A DNA stretch of 53,634 bases from Parachlamydiaceae bacterium (GCA_013821265.1 JACDHD010000009.1:1-53634), one strand, 5' to 3'; positions 26,105 through 34,769 are shown, counted from the first letter of the stretch. Notes: generated by a model from the letters alone, not told the origin. Made by a program: numbers and translations.

Positions 26105-26493
26105 AATTTCGATTAGTTATCAGAGATCTGATATACCCTTGATTAAAATCTATGTTGCAAAAAAAAGGCAATCAGGAATAAATTACTCTTAATAAATTGG
26201 ACGCAATCCAAAAAGAACTTATTCAGACAGTTGCTGTTGTTTTGTGTAAGGGCCTCACAAATAGTTGAGAGGCCAGAAAAACAAAAAATAGTAATTTAGT
26301 TGTGTTATCTAAGTGTGGTACAGGATCTAGTTAAACTAAGGCCTGGCTAACGAGTCATACAGGGATCACAGAATTAAGCGGACTGAATAGGACAGAAGTG
26401 TACTATAAACGGATTCTAGAGTTTTAGAATTCAAAGTAACAGACTCTTAGTGTAAGAGATTGAGATCAATAAAAAACAAAGGTATTAATATTT
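26105..26493 (+). other. Long leader region without a gene, several hairpins
   Basis: This 390-base stretch before the CT066-like gene has no believable reading frame. It holds GGCCTC-N-GAGGCC (about 26251-26274), ATTCTA/TTTAGAAT (about 26411-26432) and CTCTT/AAGAG (26445-26460). It could be a structured 5' leader or a small RNA gene. I checked by eye for tRNA, tmRNA, RNase P, SRP and 6S landmarks and saw none. Confidence 0.3.
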
Positions 26494-26991
26494 ATGGCAA
26501 CAACGCATGAACGTCTTGATAGCAAACAACTTGAGGCTTTGATCAGCAACGCCGTCAAGAAAATTCAAGGAAGAAAAGAAAACGACATTTGCCGTTATCT
26601 TCCAGGAGAAACAGGCGGATACATCCACCATTTCACAATGCGCAAAATGAAGACAGAAGCTCCACAAGCTCTGCAAGCTTTGATTTCAAAGTACATTTTG
26701 AACACAGACAAACCAACACGCGTTCCACCAAAGCCACGTGCTCCACGCGGTTCACGTAAGCGTCGCGATCAGATGTTGTTTACAAAACAAGATCTAGAGC
26801 GCATGTTATTGATGGCTCGCAATGTAGGCGACAAAGAGATGATTCGCAAATTAACTCCAAAGCGCGATTTGCGTTCTTTGAAGAAAGAGTTAATTTCTGC
26901 TGTTAAACAAGGATTACATGGTCCTATCGAGCAGGAATTGTGGAATTCTTATGTAGAAGCAATGTCTGCAAATACACATAGTTTTGTGTAA
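26494..26991 (+). CDS. Conserved chlamydial protein, CT066-like by position
   Basis: The 165-residue protein is basic and helical, without a signal peptide. It has a central proline/arginine-rich hinge (PPKPRAPRGSRKRR, about residues 81-94) between two helical domains. In C. trachomatis, CT066 lies between the ATP/ADP translocase CT065 and ytgA CT067, the same setting as here, so this is taken as its counterpart. No function is known to me. The basic hinge would fit nucleic-acid binding, but this is inference. The gene lies after a long leader and is followed by a hairpin. AAAGG lies 11 bases before the ATG. Confidence 0.75.
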   Translation: MATTHERLDSKQLEALISNAVKKIQGRKENDICRYLPGETGGYIHHFTMRKMKTEAPQALQALISKYILNTDKPTRVPPKPRAPRGSRKRRDQMLFTKQDLERMLLMARNVGDKEMIRKLTPKRDLRSLKKELISAVKQGLHGPIEQELWNSYVEAMSANTHSFV

Positions 26992-27017
26992 TAATATTTT
27001 GAGTATTCGCTAAGTTT

Positions 27018-27062
27018 AGAGGCTTTTGTGAGATCAGTAACGATTTTACAAAGGCCTCTTTC
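27018..27062 (+). terminator. Probable terminator of the CT066-like gene
   Basis: AGAGGCTTTTGTGA pairs with TTTTACAAAGGCCTCT (one bulge) over a loop of about 12 bases; only a short T-run follows. Confidence 0.55.
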
Positions 27063-27071
27063 GTTTTCTGC

Positions 27072-27100
27072 TTGCGCATTAATTTTTAAAACGTTATACT
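27072..27100 (+). promoter_or_regulatory. Promoter of the ATP/ADP translocase gene
   Basis: TTGCGC (27072-27077), a 17-base spacer and TATACT (27095-27100) lie 37 bases before the ATG. Confidence 0.6.
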
Positions 27101-27137
27101 ATATCTTTTCTTTTGCTAACAATTGAGGTTTTTATAT

Positions 27138-28682
27138 ATGACACAACAAACAACACAACAGTTCAGTAAGCTCAGGTCCTTTTTTTGGCCTGTATATGCT
27201 TACGAACTGAAGAAGCTTTTACCGATGTTGATGATGTTTTTCTTCATCAACTTCAACTATACGATCCTGAGAGATACGAAAGATACTCTCGTCGTTACAG
27301 CTTCAGGACCAGAAACGATTCTGTTCTTGAAAACGTGGGGTGTGGCACCTTGCGCTGTTATTTTCTTACTTATTTATGCTAAGTTGAGCAACATCCTTAG
27401 TCGCGAAAATCTTTTCTATGCGGCTATTGTTCCTTTCTTGGCGTTCTTTGCACTTTTCGTGTACGTTTTATACCCAAATCGCGATGCATTGCATCCGCAT
27501 GCAGCAGCTGATTACCTTCAGTCGATGCTTCCATTGGGACTACATGGATTAGTTTCTTGTTTCCGTAACTGGACATATTCCCTGTTCTACATTTTTGCTG
27601 AACTATGGGGAAGTGCTGTTTTATCTCTAATGTTCTGGGGATTTGCGAACGAAATTACACGCGTTACAGAGTCGAAGCGTTTCTATACGCTCTTCGGTTT
27701 GGGCGCTAACGTTGCGATGTTGTTCTCAGGACCAGCGATCGTTTACGTTTCAGACATTCGCTCGCATCTTCCAGCTGATGTAGATGCATGGCAGGTTTCC
27801 TTGAACTACCTAATCTCAATGGTTGTTATAGCAGGACTATCTGTTATTGCGATCTACTGGTGGATGAATCGCAACGTATTAACAGATACCCGTTTCTACG
27901 ATCCAGAAGAGAAGAAAACTGCTGGCAAAAAATCGAAGCCAAAGATGGGTGTTTTCGAGAGCTTTGCTTACCTAGCAAAATCAAACTACATCCTTTGCAT
28001 CGCTATCTTGGTGATCGCTTACGGTGTTTGCATTAACCTAGTTGAAGTGACCTGGAAAGGTCAGTTGAAACTTCAGTACCCAAATCCAAACGAATACAGT
28101 GCGTTTATGGGTAAATTCTCAACCTTAACAGGTGCTGCAACAATCGTTATGTTGTTTGTTGGCGGATACATCATCCGTAAAAAAGGTTGGGGCTTTGCCG
28201 CTATGATTACACCAGTGGTATTGTTCATTACTGGCGCAGCGTTCTTCGCCTTCGTTATTTTCCGTGAAAATCTTGGTGGATACATTGCGATGATGGGAAC
28301 AAGCCCATTAATGCTAGCGGTTATTTTCGGTATGCTCCAAAACATCATGAGCAAATCGACGAAGTACTCCTTGTTTGATCCTACCAAAGAGATGTCTTAC
28401 ATCCCATTGGATCAGGAATCAAAAGTTAAAGGTAAAGCGGCGATTGACGTCGTGGGTGCTCGCTTAGGTAAATCTGGTGGAGCATTCATTCAGCAAACAT
28501 TGGTTATCTTCTTCGGAACGGTAGCTGCTATTACTCCATACATTGCGGTCACAATGGCTGTCATGATTGTTGTATGGATGTTCGCTGTAAGATCCTTGAA
28601 CCGTCAGTTCGTTGCATTGACTTCAGAGCCAAAAGCTCCAGAGTCCAAGGAATCGGTTTCAACTGGCGCAGCAACAGCTTAA
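27138..28682 (+). CDS. ATP/ADP translocase (nucleotide transporter, NTT family)
   Basis: The 514-residue protein is a member of the NTT family found in chlamydiae, rickettsiae and plastids, which exchange host ATP for bacterial ADP. It has about 11-12 membrane spans. The family start FFFINFNYTILRDTKDTLVV (residues about 35-54) is intact, including the Lys and Asp-rich turn. Later come an FWGFANEITR stretch near 173 and the PTKEMSYIPLD motif near 420, both typical. The C-terminus is a Ser/Glu tail. By position it corresponds to CT065 (Npt1/Adt), which is the ATP/ADP exchanger. Chlamydiae often carry several NTT isoforms, so exact substrate choice is not certain. GAGG lies nine bases before ATG 27138; an in-frame TTG at 27123 is less likely. 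Strong promoter and terminator flank it. Confidence 0.95.
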   Translation: MTQQTTQQFSKLRSFFWPVYAYELKKLLPMLMMFFFINFNYTILRDTKDTLVVTASGPETILFLKTWGVAPCAVIFLLIYAKLSNILSRENLFYAAIVPFLAFFALFVYVLYPNRDALHPHAAADYLQSMLPLGLHGLVSCFRNWTYSLFYIFAELWGSAVLSLMFWGFANEITRVTESKRFYTLFGLGANVAMLFSGPAIVYVSDIRSHLPADVDAWQVSLNYLISMVVIAGLSVIAIYWWMNRNVLTDTRFYDPEEKKTAGKKSKPKMGVFESFAYLAKSNYILCIAILVIAYGVCINLVEVTWKGQLKLQYPNPNEYSAFMGKFSTLTGAATIVMLFVGGYIIRKKGWGFAAMITPVVLFITGAAFFAFVIFRENLGGYIAMMGTSPLMLAVIFGMLQNIMSKSTKYSLFDPTKEMSYIPLDQESKVKGKAAIDVVGARLGKSGGAFIQQTLVIFFGTVAAITPYIAVTMAVMIVVWMFAVRSLNRQFVALTSEPKAPESKESVSTGAATA

Positions 28683-28711
28683 TTTAAGCTTGTTGAGCGT
28701 TAAGCACAGAT

Positions 28712-28746
28712 CCCTCTTGTTCCTTTGTGAACAAGAGGGCTTTTTT
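28712..28746 (+). terminator. Rho-independent terminator of the translocase gene
   Basis: CCCTCTTGTTC pairs with GAACAAGAGGG around a six-base loop, followed by GC and six T residues. Confidence 0.9.
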
Positions 28747-28754
28747 ATTTGTAT

Positions 28755-28866
28755 ATGTTCACTAGAGTGAACTGATTACTTTCAGGCCGAAGACGGCCTG
28801 TTTTGCAGGGCGAGACGCCCTGGTTACCTTCAGGCCGAAGACGGCCTGGTAAGAACACGTGAACAT
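28755..28866. repeat. Family B element B3 framed by ATGTTCAC/GTGAACAT
   Basis: The frame (28755-28762 and 28859-28866) is the same as in B2. Inside are two near-identical units, TTCAGGCCGAAGACGGCCTG, at 28782 and 28829, and between them CAGGGCGAGACGCCCTGG. It lies between the translocase terminator and rodA. Confidence 0.8.
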
Positions 28867-28896
28867 CTACTTTTATTTTACGGTTCGGTGACGCTA

Positions 28897-30024
28897 ATGT
28901 GGAACTACCAATCGCTTTCACGTATTGACTTACGCGTTGTCTTTCTCATTCTCATTTTAATGGTTGTCAGCGTCGTCGTTATTGCGGCGCAGTCGGCTCC
29001 CGATCCCTCCTTTGAAGGAGTATTAACACCTATCGCACGCAGTCAGATTCAGTGGTTTCTGATGGGGTGGGTAGTCTTTATTTTCTGCGCAGCATTCGAT
29101 TACAACAAACTACGCGAGTGGACCTGGGTTCTATACATCCTAATGATTGTGGCGTTGCTAGGACTGTTTCTAACCGATCCCATTCAGCGCGTCCAGCGCT
29201 GGTATCGCTTGCCCCTCATCAATATCGGATTTCAGCCTTCAGAGGCTGCAAAATTAATCAGTGTGATCGCTTTGAGTTGGTTTTTGGAGAGACGCAAAAT
29301 GCAATCGCGTCGCTGGAGTACCGTTTTTTCGGGACTTCTTATTATCGGTATTCCCTTTATTCTCATTTTAAAACAGCCAGATTTGGGAACAGCACTCATT
29401 TTATTTCCTGTGACACTTGTGATGTTTTATTTTGGAGATTTGCGGCCTCGCGTCATTCAAGTAATGGGAGGCCTTGCCTTTTTAGCTTTGCTAGGTGTAG
29501 CCGTTATTTTTTTGGGAATTGTACCTCATGAAGCGGTGCGTCCTTATGCGACTAAAGTGATCAAGAATTATCAGTTTGACCGATTAGATCCAAATACCCA
29601 TCACCAAAAAGCATCGATTACAGCGATCGCTTTAGGGGGTATGATGGGAAGTGGATGGAGGAATAGCACCTTTACAGGTGGAGGATGGCTGCCTACTCCC
29701 TATACGGATGCGATATTTCCAGCGTTTGGGGAAGAGTTCGGATGGATTGGCATGGTGCTATTGATGTGTGTTTTCTATCTCCTCATTTCGTGCTGTTTTC
29801 AGGTTTCAGTGGTAGCCAAAGACCATTTTGGATGCTTACTGTCGGCGGGGATTGCTGTTTATTTGGCAGTGCACATTTTGATTAATATTGGAATGATGAG
29901 CGGTTTTTTTCCCATTACAGGCGTCCCCTTGCCGCTGGTGTCTTATGGAGGCACTTCGATTTTAGCAACTATGGCAGCGTTAGGAATTCAGCAGAGTATT
30001 TATAGCCGCCGCTTTATGTTCTAA
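28897..30024 (+). CDS. rodA: Rod shape-determining glycosyltransferase, RodA/FtsW family
   Basis: The 375-residue protein has about ten membrane spans and the SEDS-family signatures: the periplasmic loop with ALGGMMGSGW (about residues 245-254) and FGEEFGWIG (about 273-281), and the C-terminal GVPLPLVSYGGTSILATM (about 342-359). SEDS proteins polymerise peptidoglycan with a partner class B PBP. In chlamydiae, which lack FtsZ, this supports septal or ring-like peptidoglycan. ATG 28897 is used; a GTG at 28888 in the same frame is also possible and neither has a clear ribosome site. Homologue of the C. trachomatis RodA. The stop codon lies in a perfect palindrome (30020-30046) with no T-run. Confidence 0.92.
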   Translation: MWNYQSLSRIDLRVVFLILILMVVSVVVIAAQSAPDPSFEGVLTPIARSQIQWFLMGWVVFIFCAAFDYNKLREWTWVLYILMIVALLGLFLTDPIQRVQRWYRLPLINIGFQPSEAAKLISVIALSWFLERRKMQSRRWSTVFSGLLIIGIPFILILKQPDLGTALILFPVTLVMFYFGDLRPRVIQVMGGLAFLALLGVAVIFLGIVPHEAVRPYATKVIKNYQFDRLDPNTHHQKASITAIALGGMMGSGWRNSTFTGGGWLPTPYTDAIFPAFGEEFGWIGMVLLMCVFYLLISCCFQVSVVAKDHFGCLLSAGIAVYLAVHILINIGMMSGFFPITGVPLPLVSYGGTSILATMAALGIQQSIYSRRFMF

Positions 30025-30217
30025 GGGGACTCTGTCCCCTTAGAACCCCTGCCAAAGGGTATGAACCCTCTGGACTCCCATTATAGTGAGGTGTTCGCAG
30101 AACAGCCTATCGGACATCTCAAGAAGATAGCCAGGGAGTTCTGCGCAGGTAAAAAAGAAAGTAGCCAGGGCGTCCCGCCCTGGTAAAAAAAGAAGGTATC
30201 CAGGGAGTCCCCTGGTA
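30020..30217. repeat. Palindrome at rodA stop and Family B array B4
   Basis: TTCTAAGGGGACTCTGTCC-CCTTAGAA (30020-30046) is a perfect palindrome that includes the rodA stop. From 30127 come units CCAGGGAGTTCTGCGCAGG, CCAGGGCGTCCCGCCCTGG and CCAGGGAGTCCCCTGG, separated by A-rich spacers ending in GTAG or GTAT. B1 has the same unit plus spacer pattern. Confidence 0.7.
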
Positions 30218-30227
30218 AAAGGAAGTA

Positions 30228-30704
30228 ATGATTAGCAGACATCATTTTTTGTTCACTTCTGGAGAGTGGTTAGGAGTAGGTAAGTTGACGTTTCTGATGT
30301 CTCCGACGGCCATTCGCATTTATATGAAATGGATTGTCAGCCCAATGGTTGACAACGTGATTTTGTGTGATCAGCACATTCAAGCTGAGGGAGCCGATAT
30401 TGAAATTGTTAATCACTTAAAGATTACAGTGACCAGTACGACCACTTTTGATATTACCTTAAAGAGCGAAACGACAGGTGAAGTGCAGGGAAAGGGCGTG
30501 ATAGAAAATCACTGCATCAAATGGGCGTTCGAAAAAATGGCTCTAGATGCAATTACAGAAGGTTTTAAAGGGGAAGAAGTGTACCGGTTGCAGGAAAATG
30601 GAGAGTACTATCTCCATGGACAATATGTGACAGGACAGGATTATGGCACAGTTGTAGATGGGCGTTTGTGGGAAAAAGCAACTAATAAAGCTGAGGATCT
30701 ATGA
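30228..30704 (+). CDS. Hypothetical protein coupled to mscS
   Basis: The 158-residue protein is not recognised. It has no signal peptide or clear membrane span. The middle (about residues 45-130) alternates short beta strands, for example HLKITVTSTTTFDITLKSE, which suggests a small beta-barrel or lipocalin-like fold. AAGGA lies 4-5 bases before ATG 30228; ATG 30300 (residue 25, MSPTAIRIY) is another possible start if the first residues are not coding. Its stop overlaps the mscS start (ATGA), so both are made from one message. It could be a regulator or partner of the channel, but this rests only on position. Confidence 0.6.
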   Translation: MISRHHFLFTSGEWLGVGKLTFLMSPTAIRIYMKWIVSPMVDNVILCDQHIQAEGADIEIVNHLKITVTSTTTFDITLKSETTGEVQGKGVIENHCIKWAFEKMALDAITEGFKGEEVYRLQENGEYYLHGQYVTGQDYGTVVDGRLWEKATNKAEDL

Positions 30705-31768
30705 TAGAAGTACTTGAGAGATGGCAGGAGAAAACGCTTTTTATTGTCGTTGCTGTTGTTGTCTTTAATTTTCTGGCCAAAAGGGTGATTTCGCGATTAC
30801 ACACGCATTTTGAAAAGCGAAATGAACCATGGATCGATAGCTTTTTTCAGGCGATTTATCTTCCTGTAAGTGTCTATACATGGTTTTTTGCCTTCGTTTA
30901 TGCCTTGAACATGATCCTCAGCCATATTTTTTCAGATTGGACATTTGATCGCATCGACCGCGTTTTCATTGTAGGTGCGATTCTGGCTATCGCATGGTTT
31001 GTGATGCGCTGGAAAAAGGCTTTGATTCGCCTTTCGATAAGTAAAAGCAAACGACATGAGCTAGCGTGGGATCGGGGTAGAATTGACGTTATCGATAAAT
31101 TAGGGACAATTTTTGTCCTATTTATGACCATTCTCCTTCTGATGGAAGTGACGGATCGCAGCATGAATACCTTGATCGCTTTTGGGGGGATCGGAGGATT
31201 GGCGTTAGCAATCGCGTCTCAAGAGATTATAGGAAATTTCTTTGGGGGATTCATGATCTACATGACTCATCCGTTTAGTGTTGGGGATTGGGTAAAAGTG
31301 CCTTCACAAAATATTGAGGGACATGTTGAGGAAATTGGTTGGTATATGACACGAATTCGCACATTTGCAAAGCGACCAATCTATGTGCCTAATTCCACGT
31401 TTGCGAAATCGGTTGTGGAGACTCCGTCGCGCATGAGCAATCGGCAATTGAAAGAAACCATTGGATTGCGCTATCGCGATGTGCCGGTAATTAAAGAGGT
31501 CATTTCCGATTTAAAACAGATGCTCAAAGTGCATCCAGGAATTGATCAAGGGTTACCCGTTTTGGTGCATTTGGAAGGGTTTTCACATGCGTTGGAAGTT
31601 ACCATATCAATTTACACGATAGCGACAGATACGGAGACCTATTCAGACGTAAAGCAAGATGTGCTTTTGAAGGTAATTGAGGTGTTGGAGAAACATCATG
31701 CGGAGATGGCCTCCCCGACGGCAGTTGTAGAAATTCCGGATATCGTGAAGGTGCGAACTACAGGATAA
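30701..31768 (+). CDS. mscS: MscS-type mechanosensitive channel
   Basis: The 355-residue protein has four or five membrane spans in the first 180 residues, then the MscS beta domain. The pore-lining TM3 shows the usual Gly/Ala-rich pattern (IAFGGIGGLALAIASQEIIG, about residues 154-173), followed by NFFGGFMIY and PFSVGDWVKV. The C-terminal part has the VPNSTF motif near 229 and the alpha/beta cage domain. Such channels release solutes on osmotic downshock, which would matter when the bacterium leaves the host cell. The start codon overlaps the preceding stop. Longer than E. coli MscS (286 residues) because of extra N-terminal spans. Confidence 0.9.
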   Translation: MIEVLERWQEKTLFIVVAVVVFNFLAKRVISRLHTHFEKRNEPWIDSFFQAIYLPVSVYTWFFAFVYALNMILSHIFSDWTFDRIDRVFIVGAILAIAWFVMRWKKALIRLSISKSKRHELAWDRGRIDVIDKLGTIFVLFMTILLLMEVTDRSMNTLIAFGGIGGLALAIASQEIIGNFFGGFMIYMTHPFSVGDWVKVPSQNIEGHVEEIGWYMTRIRTFAKRPIYVPNSTFAKSVVETPSRMSNRQLKETIGLRYRDVPVIKEVISDLKQMLKVHPGIDQGLPVLVHLEGFSHALEVTISIYTIATDTETYSDVKQDVLLKVIEVLEKHHAEMASPTAVVEIPDIVKVRTTG

Positions 31769-31775
31769 TCCTGCG

Positions 31776-31848
31776 TCTTTGCCTGTGCCCGATTCCTAAG
31801 CCAGGCCGAGGACGGCCTGGAAAAGGGACGACTAATGCAAATGTCTCA
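31776..31848. repeat. Hybrid of a Family A remnant and a Family B palindrome (A5/B5)
   Basis: A short A-type left arm (GCCTGTGCCCGATTCCTAA) is followed at once by the B palindrome CCAGGCCGAGGACGGCCTGG (31801-31820), then by AAAAGGGACGACTAATGCAA and ATGTCTCAAATGGACGAAAG. The last part matches the right flank of A1 (106-137). Both A1 and this copy are followed about 70-100 bases later by a GTGTCCTTT-GTCCTTT tract (205-252 and 31938-31961). Confidence 0.7.
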
Positions 31849-31992
31849 AATGGACGAAAGTAACAAACTGTAATAAGCAAAAGGAAAGAAGAACTAAAAA
31901 ATAGTTGTTCCTAAAGTCAGGTTCAAACAAATTGTCTTTTGTGTCCTTTGCGTCCTTTCTTCTATATTAATTTAGAGAAAAGCACGAAAAAA

Positions 31993-32021
31993 TTGTGTTA
32001 AAGTTAATAATAGTTTACAAT
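31993..32021 (+). promoter_or_regulatory. Promoter of the di-cysteine protein gene
   Basis: TTGTGT (31993-31998), a 17-base spacer and TACAAT (32016-32021) lie 36 bases before the ATG. Confidence 0.55.
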
Positions 32022-32057
32022 TTACTTTATTTATTAAATTTCAAACAAAGAGGGTTT

Positions 32058-33146
32058 ATGTTAGATCGAGTAGATGGAAAAACAGCAACAAAAACAACAC
32101 TTCCAGCAACGACAGGACGCTTTTCCAGTTGTAGAGATGTATGCAGTAAAACTCTACGAGCCGTAATTGAACTCATTAAATGGCTCAGTTGCTGCCCTAC
32201 AATCTTCTCTTGCTGCCGTCAGCGCGATAGCCTTAAACATCGTGCTGGATCTGTATCAACTTCTGTTGATTCTTCTACAACGGACCGCAAGTCTACAGCT
32301 GCAGCTATGTCGCTCGGTTCTTCTTCAAGTCCTAAAGTAGAGAAACTTTCTCCGGAGCAGCAAGCACGTGAGCGTGACAAAGCTGAAATTAAAACTTTTT
32401 TAAATAATCTAATGTGGAATAGAGCTTCAGAAGCTGAGCAGCTTAAATTGTATCCAAGAATTGCTGAATCAACTGTTCTTCAAGGGTACATACAGGAAGA
32501 GTTGGCTACTTACGAGTTTAATAAGTTAGGGGGGTTGTTTGTTAAAATAAATGTTATATTTAGGTCGTGTCTCTTAACTGAAGTAACTAAAGAGAATACG
32601 ATGAGGCCAGGAAGGCAAGCGTTGACAGAAGTATTGACTCAAGCAGGAAAAAAAATCTTGTTAAAGACTTCTTTTGATGACTGTACTTTTGTTGAAAATC
32701 ATGCTCACTTATTCTACTACAAAATATTTAAGTTATGCACTGAATCAGAAACTGAATCTTTCCAAAAGCAAATAGCTAACTTACCTGTTGATTTTACTAA
32801 AAATGGACCCAAAGATTGTATATTTGATGGATTACCCTCTGCATTCAAAAAGAAATATTTCCGTGACCTTCCATTTGGGACGATCTTGAATTTTGTATCG
32901 AATAACAATCCAACTGAAGACAGACGTGGAAAGTATTTTGACGCTTTAGGATGGCTCCTCGGAGATGTATTGGAAAACAACTATCTTAAGTCGGAAGATT
33001 TACGTAGCCTTCAAGAAACGCTGAAGCAAAAATATCCTAGTAACCAAGGTTACTCTCCACTAGACTCTCTTATTAACCGTGTATGTGCGATGACAAAAGA
33101 ATCGGCACCTGAATCCAAAGATGACACCAAGGTTTCAGATAGCTAA
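32058..33146 (+). CDS. Hypothetical protein with N-terminal di-cysteine motif, possible effector
   Basis: I do not recognise this 362-residue protein. After about 30 Thr/Ser-rich residues comes a short amphipathic helix and two cysteine pairs (WLSCCPTIFSCCRQR, about residues 43-57). Then follows a Ser/Thr-rich disordered linker (about 62-95) and a soluble, helical body to the end. Cysteine pairs next to a hydrophobic helix and basic residues are typical of host S-palmitoylation sites, so the protein could be lipidated inside the host cell. It has no true signal peptide. AGAGGG precedes ATG 32058 by six bases; an in-frame start at 31995 lies inside the promoter. A strong terminator follows. 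Effector status is inference. Confidence 0.6.
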   Translation: MLDRVDGKTATKTTLPATTGRFSSCRDVCSKTLRAVIELIKWLSCCPTIFSCCRQRDSLKHRAGSVSTSVDSSTTDRKSTAAAMSLGSSSSPKVEKLSPEQQARERDKAEIKTFLNNLMWNRASEAEQLKLYPRIAESTVLQGYIQEELATYEFNKLGGLFVKINVIFRSCLLTEVTKENTMRPGRQALTEVLTQAGKKILLKTSFDDCTFVENHAHLFYYKIFKLCTESETESFQKQIANLPVDFTKNGPKDCIFDGLPSAFKKKYFRDLPFGTILNFVSNNNPTEDRRGKYFDALGWLLGDVLENNYLKSEDLRSLQETLKQKYPSNQGYSPLDSLINRVCAMTKESAPESKDDTKVSDS

Positions 33147-33153
33147 TAAATAT

Positions 33154-33188
33154 AAAAACCTATTCCAGTTTTACTGGAATAGGTTTTT
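33154..33188. terminator. Bidirectional terminator between the di-cysteine gene and gltX
   Basis: AAAAACCTATTCCAG pairs with CTGGAATAGGTTTTT around TTTTA. The stem ends in T residues when read in either direction, so it can serve both convergent genes. Confidence 0.88.
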
Positions 33189-33251
33189 ATTGTTTTGAGT
33201 CGCTCTAAAGAGCTCTTTTTTTGCAGGCGGAACACCTGTTTACTTTCAATT

Positions 33252-34769
33252 TTAAACGACGGAAGGCTCTGACATGAGCGCCTTAGCGTCCTTTTTGTCC
33301 CAGCCCTTTTTAAGGGCGTCCATTTTCTTGTTGGAGATGCCACCTAGAAAGGTGATGCTATTCAACAAGCGTGCGCGGACGCGATCTTTACCTAGTAGTT
33401 CAGCAGAATCGAAGAGTGGTGGCCCTTGATCTTTGCCCATCAAACTTGCAAACAACAACGGCATTAGCACTTTTTTGTGGTTGATGCCAAACACCTCTGA
33501 AACTTGTCTGGAGGCTTGATTGACACCGGAGCTCATCCAATTTTCCTGCTCATCCATTTGCCAAATCATCGCTTGTAGGAGGTAGCACGCCTGTTCTGGG
33601 GATGTGCCTTTAACAGCAAATAGCTCTGGAGTATATCTCAAATGATTAATAAAGAAGAAGTCGCATAGCTCCATGAACTCGCCAAACGTTTTGATGCGTG
33701 CGTGGCAGAGGGGCATGAGGCTTTGCATGAAGGCGTCGTTGAAACTCCACGCTTTCAAGCGATCCCACAACTGATCTTTGGGGATGTTTTGGATAAGGTA
33801 CTGTTGGTTGATCCAGTCGAGTTTTTGCACGTCGAAAACAGCGCCTGAGACCCCGATGCGTTTAACATCAAATTCGCGAATCACATCTTCAAGAGGGTAG
33901 ATTTCGCGGTCTCCAGGCATGCTGTAGCCCATTAGCGTTAGAAAATTAAGAAACGCTTCTGGAAGGTAGCCGCTGTCGCGATAGAAGAAAATCGATGTTG
34001 GATTTTTGCGTTTTGAGAGTTTTTTTCCATCTTTACCTAATAGAAGAGGCATATGCATGAATACTGGAGCTGTCCAGCCAAACGCTTCGTAGAGGTATAC
34101 GTGCTTTGGAGTTGAGCTCATCCATTCGTCGCCGCGGATGACATGTGAAATTTCCATTAGGTGGTCATCCACAACGTTAGCAAGATGGTAAGTGGGGAAT
34201 CCGTCAGACTTAAGTAACACTTGGTCGTCGACGTCAGCCCAAGGGGATGTGATGCGTCCTTTAATTTTATCTTCGTAAATGCATTCACCTGTCAAAGGCA
34301 TTTTTAGACGTATGACAGCAGAGAGACCGGCATCTTTACGCTGTTTGATTTCAGCTGCGCTTAGGTTGCGGCAGCGGCGATCGTAGCCTTGGCGTCCGCC
34401 TTGCTTAGCGGCGAGTTCGCGCATTTCGTCTAACCCTGCTGGAGTACAGAAGCACTCGTACGCCTTTCCGTCGTTGAGAAGGCGATGGGCGTACTCTTTG
34501 TAGATAGGAAAGCGTTCTGATTGGCGGTAAGGGCCGTATGGACCGCCGACATCCGGTCCTTCGTCCCATTGGATGTTGCTCCATTTGAGGGCGCGGAAGG
34601 TGCTTTCTTCAAATTCTGGACGGCTGCGTGTGCGGTCGGTATCCTCGATGCGCAGGATGAATTTTCCATTGAAGTGGCGCGCAAAAATCATGTTAAAGAG
34701 AGCCATGTAGGCAGTGCCTACGTGCGGGTCACCAGTTGGGGAAGGGGCAATGCGGACGCGGACGGACAT
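33252..34769 (-). CDS. gltX: Glutamyl-tRNA synthetase
   Basis: The 505-residue class I enzyme charges tRNA-Glu, and in chlamydiae probably also tRNA-Gln, with later amidation by GatCAB. The HIGH-type motif is in [14 protein letters not shown] (residues 8-21), and the KMSKS-type motif is KKLSKRK near residue 254. Length and start are usual. GAGGA lies six bases before the ATG. In C. trachomatis gltX (CT445) adjoins euo (CT446); here two accessory genes lie between them. The bidirectional hairpin at 33154-33188 is its likely terminator. Confidence 0.96.
   Translation of the reverse strand: MSVRVRIAPSPTGDPHVGTAYMALFNMIFARHFNGKFILRIEDTDRTRSRPEFEESTFRALKWSNIQWDEGPDVGGPYGPYRQSERFPIYKEYAHRLLNDGKAYECFCTPAGLDEMRELAAKQGGRQGYDRRCRNLSAAEIKQRKDAGLSAVIRLKMPLTGECIYEDKIKGRITSPWADVDDQVLLKSDGFPTYHLANVVDDHLMEISHVIRGDEWMSSTPKHVYLYEAFGWTAPVFMHMPLLLGKDGKKLSKRKNPTSIFFYRDSGYLPEAFLNFLTLMGYSMPGDREIYPLEDVIREFDVKRIGVSGAVFDVQKLDWINQQYLIQNIPKDQLWDRLKAWSFNDAFMQSLMPLCHARIKTFGEFMELCDFFFINHLRYTPELFAVKGTSPEQACYLLQAMIWQMDEQENWMSSGVNQASRQVSEVFGINHKKVLMPLLFASLMGKDQGPPLFDSAELLGKDRVRARLLNSITFLGGISNKKMDALKKGWDKKDAKALMSEPSVV

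Noticed and set aside
26105-26493. tmRNA, RNase P RNA, SRP RNA or tRNA in the long gap
   Set aside because: None of the conserved sequence landmarks of these RNAs is visible by eye; only short unrelated hairpins are present.
29052-29531. Alternative plus-strand frame of 159 codons inside rodA
   Set aside because: rodA has full SEDS motifs in the other frame; this frame has no start signal and no family pattern.
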